Part shown: positions 1-10,194 of the stretch, in pieces | Layout of the letters: every line of letters begins with the position of its first letter | Numbering within the stretch: the stretch's first letter is position 1 | From: Clavulina sp. PMI_390 | Lineage: Eukaryota; Basidiomycota; Agaricomycetes; Cantharellales; Hydnaceae | Assembly: GCA_015039315.1 (NCBI GenBank) | Contig: WIDE01000014.1 | Location: 214,799-277,986 of the forward strand | Length of the DNA stretch: 63,188 nucleotides | Direction: 5' to 3' | The notes under the pieces: model-generated | Databases searched by the model: none | What the model saw: only the letters and a program-made list of their open reading frames with translations | Told to the model about the DNA's origin: nothing | Program-made: the position numbers and the translations under genes

Positions 1-42
1 TTGACGGATTTCCAGAATAGGGACTTCCGCTACGTCCTGTGA
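1..42 (+). CDS. possible 3' end of a gene entering from the left edge
   Basis: The first 42 bases read open in frame 1 and end in TGA (peptide ending DFQNRDFRYVL). This could be the last codons of a plus-strand gene lying mostly outside the window. Its tail-to-tail arrangement with the minus-strand TAN1 gene, whose stop is at 446, would be normal here. The stretch is too short to identify, and a chance open frame of this length is common, so the call is weak. Confidence 0.2.
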   Translation: MTDFQNRDFRYVL

Positions 43-445
43 GCTTCCTTGGTTTCGGGGTCCCCGCGTGATACTTTCTTCAGGATATATTACGATCATG
101 TGCCTCAAAGCCTCACATTCACATGTCTTGGCTTGAGTGTGCCTTACGTTTTCACGCTTCAGTTCTAATGTCTTGTTATCCATAAAAATGGATAGCTGTT
201 GCTGGTAACCAGCGTTGTCTAGAATTATTGGGTGAACGAATGTAACTCCACCTACTTAGGAGGAATGATCGAATTTGTCAGCTCTATCCTCCTCTGGGCA
301 GTATCCATCAGGGACATATGACTAGTTCTGTGCCCACACCTACACCCCGCGCGGTGCTCCAAGCCTACTACGCTTTATCCGGACGTCCAGGTCGAGATGC
401 GATTGAACAAAGTGTTTCAGGGGAGACAAATACTACAGCACGCCG
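43..445. other. intergenic, between gene tails
   Basis: Presumed 3' untranslated sequence of TAN1 (minus strand) and perhaps of the gene entering from the left. The plus-strand open frame at 318-563 overlaps the antisense of the last TAN1 exon and has no coding features of its own. I see no RNA gene or repeat here. Confidence 0.5.
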
Positions 446-1922
446 CTACGAGTCTGTATCCGTCGCTACCTCGGGCTTTTCCGCTGAGCCTGTGGCCTCG
501 TCGAGCCTCTTCCGAGTCGCATCCGCAACAGCGACACAGTTGAATTTCTTCAGGCGGTCATAATCCTGTACGACGCTTATTCCACAGACGAACTAAGAGT
601 AAAAGGACGGGCCATAGCGTTAATCAAGCACGTCTGAGTGTAGAGAAATCCCATTACCATGTAAAGCTCAACTAGGATCGTGAGTTCCGCGTGATCAAGA
701 TCAACAACGTGTGGTTCTGGTACACATTTGGCGAGAGCGGGGATCAGATCGTTGCGCGATACAGTGGAATGGTTTCGGGATGTGATCTGTATTTTGTACT
801 ATGAAAAATTTGGCCAATTTCAATTGTGAGAAAGGGAGGGCTGAGTGACAGAGTTCGGGGCGCACCTTCCATGCTTTCCCTTCATCATTTTGGAATGCTG
901 GAGGCAAGAGGCGCTCCGCCAGTTTGATGATATCTGGAAGGGTGGCCGTACAAGAATCTGTGACTGGCGTAAAGCGCAGGGCATGTCTATGAGATCCGAA
1001 TCATGGTAAGCAGATGGATATTGGGTGTCGAATGGTGGTAGCAGGTGTACAATCCAACGGAGAGTCGGGTAGAATAGCATGGGACATACCGTGTCTGCGT
1101 CACCCCAGTCCGTTCGATGTTTCGAAAGTGTTGCGAGACCAGCCTGATTGGATCGATTGGGGGTCGACAGGATATGAAGACAGCTGGACGAGAATGCTAA
1201 AAAAATAAGAGGAAAGTAATGGAGAGGCAGAAAGCTTACCGCAAACGACGTCCGTTTTGGCATTGGCTAATCAATCAAGATTGAACAGTGAGCCAAGGGG
1301 ATGCTAAGGCCATATAATGATAGCTCCTCACCAAAGCGAGTTCCCTGTCTAGGCTTTTTAAGCTCTTTAAGTTCACGCGCTAGCGCCTTTTCAAGATCTT
1401 CTTCTTCTTCCTCGTCTTCTTCGTCGTTATTTGCCTTGCTAGTTGAGGCTCTGGCTGAAGGCTCGATCTCATCCTTTTCATTAGGATACAGGTCGGCTGC
1501 AAGCTATCTATCGCAGAACGTCAGAGCGCAATAACATAACTCCAGGAAAGAACCAAAGAAGGGCATGAAAGGGGTGGATATAATAGTAAGAGCACCGACG
1601 CACCGACTCGAATAGATCATAGAGCTCTCCGATCGTCTGCCGTTCTTTGCCCTAATGATCAACGCATACACAAAGGAGCAAATCGATACTGATTAGTCCA
1701 ATCATCCGGGAGGAGATGAGCAAGTCATTTCCAAGGTATCGTACTTTTACGCAGGTCACCCAAACGCCAGGTCCCTCGACTTTCGCTCTTGGCTTGCCAA
1801 CCCCACTTTTGTTGGGTGGGTTCTAGGTTATATGCATGAGCTCCTTGGGTAGATGAGATCCTAGAATGGAGTCAAGTAATCACGTTGATATATTTCTTCA
1901 TGTTTTTGCCTGCTTTTGGCAT
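446..1922 (-). CDS. TAN1: TAN1/THUMPD1-type tRNA acetylation adaptor
   Basis: This THUMP-domain protein is, from family knowledge, the tRNA-binding partner of the Kre33/NAT10 acetyltransferase that makes N4-acetylcytidine (ac4C12) in tRNA-Ser and tRNA-Leu. I rebuilt it from nine small exons: 1922-1884, 1822-1745, 1651-1604, 1503-1332, 1266-1240, 1183-1090, 986-866, 798-658 and 592-446. All have GT-AG borders and consistent phases. The total is 288 residues, close to the yeast protein. Visible family features are a lysine-rich start (MPKAGKNMKKYI), the GVWVTCVKGKE strand, an acidic run before EDLEKALARELKELKKP, the segment VFISCRPPIDP, and the C-terminal THUMP core YKIQITSRNHSTVSRNDL followed by HAELTILVEL and VCGISVV. 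No exon exceeds 172 nt, so the gene hides among short open frames. The start at 1922 is the only ATG giving a sensible first exon. Identity is confident; the first intron is the least certain. Confidence 0.88.
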
Positions 1923-2730
1923 TTTGATGTAGATGGCGGATCGAGAGTATGTGTGTCTTGTGCTGTTGTTTGGACAAGCGTTCGTGACTTCATCTGACTC
2001 ATTCAGTCACTGGGTGAATATTGGCTGGGACTCTTCATGCCCAGTGGATTTTCCCAATATGAATGCCTTCACTATGAAGACGTAAAACGATAACTCTAAA
2101 ACCACTCTTTCTTCTTGTAGCAAGGGCCATGGACGCCATCCTAGTCGCTCAAAAGTCAAGACACACAGAGACGATTTGACAACAGTGTTGTTGGGTCGCG
2201 CGCACAATATAACTTGTTACGATAGTAAGCGAGTGAGGGAAAACAAAAAAACGAAGAAATTAGTAGGTCCGAAGGAAAGCTGTGGGATACTAGAGACAAG
2301 GGGACACAGGTTGTGAGAGAGAGCGTTTAAGTAGAGGATGCGAAATGTGCAGAGGATGCTCCAGGCGCGTGAACGAGTGCAATTGACGATGACAACGACG
2401 ATGAAAAAGGGGAACAAGAAGAGCCATCGTCACGGTATTGTTGGTAGGAGGGGATGCGAAACGAAAATGAATGGGGGGATGCCATTTGCCACGTTGTGTC
2501 CATTTTCACCCAAAAAGTTGATAATGAGGATTAGGGGAGTAGAATTTTTGCAAGGAGAGAGAGAGAAGGGTGAAGAATTAAGGGCGAATAGGCGAACGAA
2601 AATGTACGTGATAAAGGATGACATTACCCAACCGGGATGCACTGCACCGTGGGGTCAATGGCGGATTGCCGTACTTCGCAAAGAAGGAAAGGTGGGGAAA
2701 AGAGGCACGATCTAAAAGCCATCTTTTACG
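1923..2730. other. intergenic: TAN1 upstream region and 3' flank of the next gene
   Basis: This 0.8 kb holds the TAN1 promoter and the 3' untranslated region of the membrane-protein gene that ends at 2731. Several short open frames occur on both strands, but none shows a family motif, splice structure or coding-like composition. The stretch at 2380-2640 is purine-rich on the plus strand. I see no RNA gene. Confidence 0.5.
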
Positions 2731-4107
2731 TCACCGATAACCGCCATAGGCGTTATCAGGACCAGGGGACGCTCGGCCACCATAGGCCATCGCTGGGCCA
2801 GGGGACCCTGTTCGTGGCATGTTTCCGTACGCCGCCTCGGGACCCGGTGAGGCTCTGCCAGTCGCATACGCAGCTTGCGGGCCAGGTGAGGTCCTCCCGC
2901 CATATGCAGCATTCGGTCCCGGCGAGGTCCTCCCACCATACGCAGCATTTGGACCAGGTGAGGCTGCTCGGCCGGGGATAGGAGCGCCGTACGCATCGTA
3001 GCCAGGATGTCCACCTCCCACATCATATGCAGGGTCGCCGCCACCATAATGGTCGTTAGGTTGCGGCGACAGAGTGGAAGGCACCGGACCTCGGTAAGGA
3101 TCGTAGTATCCGGCTGCAGCTCCAGCAGCACCGCCTGCTCCGGCATGATACGCATCATCATAGTATTGCTGGTGTGGGTCGGCGGGAAGGGAGTACGGAT
3201 TCGCCGCGGGCTGTACAGCGAGATCCGCAGTTGATGAATCGGCCATGCTGCGCCCATCAAACGCGTCTTCGGAACGGTCCAGTGCATTGGTTTCTATCCC
3301 AGATCGACCAGTGGGACGAGCAGGTAACGGGTGCATAGCGGACGCGCCGTCCAGTTCTGGCCATCGGATCGCATTGCCTGATTTTCCCAAGGAGTTATTT
3401 TTTGAGGGAGAGAGAGAATGAATTGCATGCATGTCAGACAGCGGTAAGAAAAACGTGGCGTGTGTGCAACGTCATTAGATGAGCGGGAGTCGGGAGGAGA
3501 TAACAAAAAGAAAAAATAATCACGAACCGTCGTCGTCGTCAAAGTCGGAGAACCGCTTTTTCCTCAATTTCCAAGCGATGAACCCAATAACACCGAGTGC
3601 ACCAATGCCGCCGGCGACAGCGAGACCGACCACTGTTCCCGTGCTAACACCACCTCCATCATTATCACCAGCAGGCTTTGTCGAGGTAGAGGTGGAGCTG
3701 GATGTGGTGCTGGTTGAGGTCTGACTATCCGTGTTGGTTGTCGTTTGGGTGACAACAGTGAAAGAGGTCGTGCCGGAAGTGGTGCCAGCCGAGGTAGTGG
3801 TGGAAGTGGGAATGCTTGATGTTGAGGTGCTAGTGGTGGTCGTGGATGTGGTCGTTGTGGAAGTGTCTGAGGAGGATGTGGTGGTCGTTGTGGTTGTTGA
3901 TTCTGCCGACGAGCTGGACGTCGTTGTCGTGGTGGTCGTAGTCGAATCACCTCCCACACTCACGCCTATTTGCCTTGAATCACCCAGCCTACGCAGTATA
4001 TCGGCAGCCCTATCTCGCTGCCTCTGCTCTCGCGCATTGTAACGCGGTTGAGCAAACACAAGAGTAGGGGTTAGGAGAGCGAACAGCGAGAGGTGGGCGA
4101 GCCTCAT
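2731..4107 (-). CDS. single-pass mucin-like membrane protein with Pro-Gly-Tyr repeat tail
   Basis: Two exons (4107-3528 and 3377-2731, phase-1 intron) give about 408 residues. The chosen start (residue 21 of the longer open frame) places a clean signal peptide, MRLAHLSLFALLTPTLVFA, at the N-terminus. A short basic region with RDRAADILRRL follows. Then come about 100 residues almost entirely Ser and Thr (likely O-mannosylated), a transmembrane helix near residues 155-180 (VVGLAVAGGIGALGVIGFIAW), and a basic stop-transfer KLRKKR. The acidic FSDFDDDDG spans the splice site and leads into AIRWPELDG. The cytoplasmic tail carries about six imperfect copies of (R/A)-(T/S)-SPGPxAAYGG. The architecture resembles fungal wall-stress-sensor or Mid2-like proteins, but no cysteine-rich WSC domain is present. 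I infer a cell-surface role without a named orthologue. Confidence 0.8.
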
Positions 4108-4448
4108 TGGCGCGCTATAGAAAACACGCTGGGGGAATAAGGAGAGGAGGTCGAGACGCGCTAGCAAATCGTTTGGTATGAGGATTCCAAAGTCTTTTGC
4201 CTTTGCTCGTCGTTGCTTTCAATCTCGCTGCGCAAAGGAGAACTTGATGGGATACCGAAACTAAGCGCCGTCACCAGCGAATCGGTGTGTCACAGGCGGA
4301 GTGAGCGTGGGAATTTGTTCTAGGTGGCCCCATCCATACAATTATTCTTATTCAATACAATCCCAATCTCAAAATCTCTAAATCGCATCACGGTCCAAAA
4401 TAATTGTCCACCCCCAAATCAACAAACACGCCAAGTACAATCTCACAC
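4108..4448. promoter_or_regulatory. divergent promoter region
   Basis: This 341 bp separates the start codons of the mucin-like gene (minus) and the unknown gene at 4449 (plus), so it must hold both promoters. I see no clear TATA box and no named factor site. Confidence 0.4.
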
Positions 4449-5572
4449 ATGGAGCCCAGCAACGGCGACGGCAATTGGCTCTCATTATTTCCTGAGGATA
4501 TTGCAGACGACGATGAGAATCCCGAACAGTCGGTTGCTGCGCAGCGGCAGCAGCGCATCCGCAAAGCCTTTGAGCTCTCCAAAGAGTCATACAAGTCAGA
4601 ACTCGTCGTTCTGACCCCCTCACATTTCCATCTTGATCCGCCCGATGTCATCAAATCAGCAAACGAAGATCGCTTTGGCCTCCAACACCTAGGTAGGTAG
4701 AATGATTCATGGTTCATTCATTCATTCATCTTTGGCCTTTGACGATCTGATCGCTTTGCCTTTCTCTATGCCTTACTCTATGCCTTAGATTCATCCATCC
4801 AACAAGCCTATGTTGATCGTGATTTCACTCGAGCTCTGGACCTTTGTCTTGCCTATCTTGATGGCGTCCGAGACGACCTTATTCATCTCGAAGGCGCTGG
4901 CACATCTCGTGAGCGAGAATACATTGACGTCGCTCTGAGGTCGTGTGCACGGGTCACCAATGCTAGTTTGCGGAATGAGATCGGACCTCCTCTCATCGAT
5001 CGTTCACGGCACTTATGGACAACCCACTATGCGATCGGGATGTCTGCTGCAGAGGTCTATCTAGCTCTGGGTCAACCTCGAGGTCTGTGACTCTGTCTGT
5101 TCGCCTACTCGACGAAACGCACCAACAAAGCTCGCTCGTTCGCTTCAATTTGCTATCATCGCGACCAATAGCTGCAGTCATCACGCTCTTAGAAAGCACC
5201 CCCAGCCAACCAGCCAAATATCCTCTCTACCGACTCCTTCTACGATCGCTCGCAGCATGGCGCGATATACTACCACCCGAAGACCCATCTATCACAGCCA
5301 TCCAATCGCTGCATCTCGCTATTACGAGTCAAGTGGATCGCACTAGCGGTCCTTATTATCACGGAATTCCGACCGCGACGGCAATGAAGAATGCGGACCC
5401 ATCTTTCCAACCAACAGCCAGGATACCTCCGGCTGAAGAACAAGTGCGCGGCTGGTGCGCATCTGCTGGAATCGACAAAGAGTCGGAAGTCGATGCTGTC
5501 TTGAGGCTGTGCTTGCCACCATCAGCAGAGGACGAGGACTCGGGCCCAGTGCGTTCTGTGCGAACCCTGTGA
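4449..5572 (+). CDS. unknown helical protein, three exons
   Basis: Exons 4449-4692, 4789-5082 and 5172-5572 join in phase to about 312 residues. The ATG at 4449 is the first in frame; a longer frame upstream opens only with TTG. The N-terminal part is acidic and includes WLSLFPEDIADDDENPEQ. The middle is rich in Leu and Ala and helical (ALDLCLAYLDGVRDDLIHLE, then MSAAEVYLALGQPR joined across the second intron to AAVITLLES). A repeated helix pattern of about 30-40 residues suggests TPR-like or other alpha-solenoid folding. The C-terminal third carries EEQVRGWCASAGIDKESE. I do not recognise a family and see no catalytic motif, signal peptide or membrane segment. A scaffold-type role is possible but unsupported. 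The splice structure and steady reading frame make the gene real. Confidence 0.7.
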
Positions 5573-5841
5573 AGCTTGTTGGTTGTCATCCAAGAGAACA
5601 CAATTGTACGCACACCGCAGCCTCGATCAGTGCATCTCCTAATGTCCAAGCAGTGCATGCATGTATTAACTATAATATGTTGTGTTACTATCGAGTCTCG
5701 TGATAACGTATTGAACTATGGGTTTCTCCAAAAAAAAGACTTTGTGCAGATTGAGACTATGCCTTGAGACGAAATCATCCTATCCTCCTCTACTCGCAAC
5801 TTCAACCCACGGCTCAACACCAAAAACAACAACGATGCTCT

Positions 5842-8800
5842 CTAATGCCATCCCAGGTAGCTAAGGAGCAGCTTCAGCAGCGTCGGGTCGCCAGGCTCAG
5901 CAGGTGAGCACACGCCAAACTCTGGTGATTCTCCACTGCCCTCAAACATCAACTGTTGGGGTCAAAAAAAGAGACAATAAATGATCAGACGACTCCGCAA
6001 GAAAGATTCAGAGGAAAGAAATGCTTGCACGTACCTGGATCGTTTGAACAGTTGTGAAGATCGCGGCGGCGACACCAAAGATGATCAAACCGATATCATT
6101 GATCTTGGCCCATCGCGTCCGCGCGCATGCTCGGTAGTGCAGCATGGCGGGATAGACGTAGCACAACGGAATGCTGATGGAGGAAGAGTCATTAAAATCG
6201 GGAACATAACATAGCAGAAATGACGAAACCTTACCAAGCAAAGGACCCGACAAAGCTCACAAACTTGTCCAAGTCACCTGCAGCAAGCCATGCAACAAAG
6301 TAGCATGCAAACGCCGAAGTCGCCCTGAGGAAGTTCTTTTGCCACTTGACCTTCAGGCTCAACTTGCCACTTGGAGATCTCTGGAAGAACGCGTTCTCCA
6401 TGATACGCACAGCCGGGAAGAGCTGGAGGGGAGTAGAGAGAAGGATGGCCGAGGCGTAGAGGAATTGGACGACTTGGACAAACTTCTGGTCGGACGGCAG
6501 GTTCACGAGAATAACCGTCTGCACCTTGGAGCCATAGGCGAGGTATGAGAGAACTCCAGCACCTCCAAAGAGGACTAAAAACCAAGATAAGAGACTGATA
6601 TGCTGGAATACACGAAGCAACTCCACTTACACATCAGGAAGATCATAACACCACTCAGGACCATAGGGAACTTTTTAGGCTCTCGCATTGCGTCCGTGAT
6701 AGGAACAACCAGCCCAATGCCCTCAAAGGCGAACACAGCCGTTCTAGATAACATGCTGTGAGTTACGCGGGAACGAGGAATATATAATGTAAAGGGTACT
6801 TACCCAATGAGCAACGAGAAGCTCTTTGGGTTGAACAGGGCAACATCGGCAATGCCCCTTTGCGCAATGACCGCGACCTCATTTGAAGCAATATAGACCA
6901 GGCCGACCAGGATGAAAGCATCCGCAACGAGTGCCGTCCAGCTAAGCTTGGCCAAATCTCGGATGAGTGAGAGAGGCACCAAGACCAACGATTGTCCGAA
7001 GATCAGCCAGTGGATGGGAATGAGAGTCTTGCAGTTCGTCACTGCCATCACGAACGCCTGGAAGTTGGAGGCGATGAAGATGGAGTACGCAGAGACAAAG
7101 CCCATTTGGGAGAGCACGATCGAGAATAGGATGGCGAATCGCATCCATTTCCCGTATAGAGTGCCACCCATGTCTGCATCATCCACAAATTGTGAGAACG
7201 GGTTTTGACGAGGCCGACGAGCGGTTACTAACCTCCGAAACTGCCTGATACCACAAACTTGGCTTTGATGAGAAGGATGAAAGACCATAATGAAACCAGG
7301 GCAATGAAGCATAGCGTGAGAGCTGAGAAAAGGATGCCGCCATTGTAGAATCTGGGGTAGCATGTGATCAGAAATAGCACGCAAGCAATTATCGCTAAAT
7401 AACTTAGAGCTACGTACGCCTTTCCAAGGAACAAGATGCCTGTCCCGATGAACGATTTCAAGAGCTGTGGATAGTGACACGTCAGCAAAACACCGCGTCA
7501 GGTCACACACGAAGCAGGTTGGTCTCACCATGAGGACCGCTTGAGTGACGGTAACATCGCCTGTGCCATGCACCGATGACGAGCGTTTCCTCCTCCGGCT
7601 GAGGCTTCGTGTCGTGCCCATCGTGGAGGTACGAGCGAGGAGGGGTTGTCGTTCGGGCGCCTTGCCGAATTCCGCATGGAGATTGTCTTCATGAATAACT
7701 CGGAGACCGGCTGCTGCGGGCGACAACACGCCTGTTGATGATGATGGAATGGGCTGTCTGTGATCATCATCGTAAGCCGGTCCCTCATACTCATCGCCTT
7801 CTTCCTCTTCCTCGAGATCTTCACCACCCTATCACGACATGATGACGATCTCAGTACCAAAATTGATTTTCTCGCGCGCGCGCGCCTTGCACAAGTGCGA
7901 GAGGGAACCAAGAAAGAAGAGTCACTCACAAAATGACCGAAAATGTAAAGGAAGTCAATGAAATTGTTGAGCATGGGCGGAGGCTGCGCTTCGCCTCGTT
8001 CGTCGGCCTTCATCATCACGTAATTCCGACGGAATCCACCTGGCTCGTGGATATGCTCGAAGCGAGGGTCAATCTGCACATGTCGGCCAATCAAAGAGGT
8101 ACTCCTAGCACGCTTGACTGCATCTCGCTGGGCGTTTGACTGCCACTTGTAGATGCTATGACTGCATGCGTATATAAATAAATATAAGAGGAGTCAGGTG
8201 AGATAGATGTGTGAAAAGAATGCGGATCTCGCACTCACGTTATGTCACCACCTGGGGTCGCGTATGGGACTGGAAACTCGTCATCTTCCTCGCCTGTTGG
8301 AGGAGGCACGGGAGTGGGTGCATCAGAATCGTCCAATGCAAGGGCAGAGGAGTCATCGATGGGGAACGCAACATTGCCCATGTTTGGACGGCCCCCGGGT
8401 TGAGTGGTCGCGTTCATCGACTGGCGGGCTGAGCTTTCTGCCCTTGCCTCGCGCGATACAAGGTGTCGACGGAGGACGCGAGCCTTCTCCTCATCGGTTA
8501 GAGCATCCAGATCAGCCGGTGCTGGGGTCCGCCCTCGCACCAGCGACTCTTGGAGACTCCCCGGGACACCACCCTCAACATTTGGAACAGGAGAAGCGGT
8601 CCCACTTCTTGAAGAAGCTGGATAGCCAACGCCCGAACCGTTGTTGCTACTTGCTAGACCGCCAAGGGCAGGTGAGGAGCTGAACCCCTGACGGTTTGAC
8701 GAGGCAAAGCTCCCAATGCGAGGCACATTGCGAGGGGGTGTGATACCCCCGGGGTTGAGATAGGCAGCTAGAGCAGCTTGGGCATTACTGTCGGCGTCAG

Positions 8801-8894
8801 GAGTACCGCGAGCAGCGAGTAGCTCATCGCGACGCGGGGAGCGCGCAATCCCGACGGGCTTTGAGGACCCTGGTCGCTGATTGGGATCTGACAT
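5842..8894 (-). CDS. vacuolar amino-acid transporter, AVT3/AVT4-like (AAAP family)
   Basis: A proton-coupled amino-acid transporter, by family expected to export neutral amino acids from the vacuole. About ten exons join on the minus strand. The N-terminal 350 or so residues are cytosolic and disordered: a Pro/Ser-rich section, then a conserved block with FRRNYVMMKADERGE and NNFIDFLYIFGHF, an acidic run (EDLEEEEEGDEYEG), and QPLLARTST. The membrane domain starts with LLKSFIGTGILFLGKAFYNGG, the hallmark of the AVT3/4 group. Further helices include FAILFSIVLSQMGFVSAYS, ALVADAFILVGLVYIASN, AVFAFEGIGLVVPI and the MREPKKFP loop, ending after NDIGLIIFGVAAAIFTTVQTIQ with a short tail. The first ATG that fits the downstream frame is at 8894 (MSDPNQRPG). 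Two more in-frame codons upstream would add MSLW but lack support. Family assignment is strong; substrate is inferred. Confidence 0.88.
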
Positions 8895-9157
8895 CCAAAG
8901 CGACAAAGGGGGGATGGGGGAATGGTGTTGTCAAAAGATCTCGCAATTGGTCGTCCAGAGCACGTTTGGGCAGTCACGCACACAACCGCCGCCGCTGCTT
9001 TCAAGCGCCAAGCGGTTCCGACGGAATCCTCGGGCATGCCACCACCCGAACACCCACATGCTCCTTTTTGCAGAACAATCAGCGTTTTTTCCAGTATCAA
9101 TTATTCAGATAATACAAAACATCTCGCTTTTCTATAATTTCAATGTTCGTCGGGTGA

Positions 9158-9880
9158 TGCTGTGCCGAGCTCAGCCTTCTTAGGGCAGTGATAAACTCCT
9201 TTCATCCTCCACAAGGAGGGATACTGTGGCTGCTGCAACGAAAAACTAGTGATTTGTATGACACTATTTCCGCCGTGAGATCTACCTGTGCTACCAGTTA
9301 TTCTATCTCCACACTGCATGTACTTGATGCCGACCCTGAGTTTGCAACACTCGCCTCTGAAGCACAAGCTAATAAGAGGTGAGTGGCGGTCTCAATGCAT
9401 TGGTCTTCAGCCTCCTTGTGTATCTTAAACAAGCTTCCTCCTTGTCTCTATAGGCATGCAGCTGCTCGTGTGGCCTTGGTGGATCAATCAATCCCCATAA
9501 TCCCGTACTGTTTACTTGCATCCGCATTGATCGTAGCTTTTGGAGCATTCAAGGCTGTGGTGAGCTACTATGGGATGGTAGCAGCATCCGCGATCCTCGA
9601 CCTTGTCCTAGGTCTGCTGGGAACAATAACATTCCCTCAGCGTTCAGATGTAAGGACAGATTTCACCACTAACACGATCTTCTTCAGGATGTACTGGCTG
9701 GATCCAATGAAAAAGCTGCATCCACACCTCATGCCAGGAGTCTAGATATCCGTGACTGGAGACTATCAACGCGGTAAACTATTTTGACCCTTCGATACCT
9801 TGGTTATTCTGACTAACTGGGCCAGCTCTGGTCTTACCCTCGTCACTCTACATCTGGCCTTCTTCGAAGATTGTGCATGA
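9158..9880 (+). pseudogene. small multi-exon gene or gene remnant, start not found
   Basis: An open frame from 9158 ends at a good donor near 9378 (AG|GTGAGT). It joins near 9454 to a hydrophobic exon containing LVDQSIPIIPYCLLASALIV and MVAASAILDLVLGLLGTITF, then to DVLAGSNEKAASTPHARSLD after another clean intron (about 9649-9690), and possibly to a last exon ending TGA at 9880. The phases agree at each join, which argues that this is or was a gene. There is, however, no in-frame ATG in the first exon. The nearest upstream ATG (9142) would need an intron of only about 30 nt. I recognise no family. It may be a membrane protein with an undetected 5' exon or a truncated relic. Confidence 0.35.
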
Positions 9881-10194
9881 TAATCTAGCATTAGGTACAA
9901 TACATTCAAATGGAAACGTACGACTAGAGTGGTTGCTGACATCCTGAGTTACAGGGCTACGAGATTGAAGAGAAGTCACCCAAACCATTCATTTGATTGT
10001 CCGTTGTTAGATCATCAGGTCTTGGAATATCATGAATCGTTGGATCAAATTGCGTGGTACTCGAACGTTAGAACCTTCAGCAGAAATCGCTGCATTCAGT
10101 GTTGTACATTGATTCGTGCATCCCCAACATTGCGGCGAGTGAGCCATGAATAAATACTAAAACAACATTGAGAAGTAGCTACCCAAGGTTTTAT
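9881..10194. other. intergenic, gene tails
   Basis: About 310 bp between the possible gene ending near 9880 and the VTC4 stop at 10195. Presumed 3' untranslated sequence; nothing recognisable. Confidence 0.4.

Noticed and set aside
820..1263. 147-residue minus-strand open frame
   Set aside because: It runs through several TAN1 exons and introns in mixed frames. The spliced TAN1 reading explains the conserved parts.
2819..3001. Tandem repeat that might be a separate repeat or CRISPR-like array
   Set aside because: The periodic sequence encodes the SPGPxAAYGG tail repeat in frame; spacing varies and there are no unique spacers. CRISPR does not occur in this type of genome.
3564..3959. Arg/Pro-rich 131-residue open frame and a Val-rich plus-strand frame
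   Set aside because: Both are other-frame readings of the Ser/Thr codon repeat of the mucin-like gene.
5083..5171. In-frame stop suggesting the unknown gene at 4449 is broken
   Set aside because: The TGA lies inside a clean GT-AG intron; splicing 5082 to 5172 restores a continuous helical reading.
8207..8683. 158-residue plus-strand open frame
   Set aside because: Antisense to the first exon of the amino-acid transporter, without motifs or splice support.
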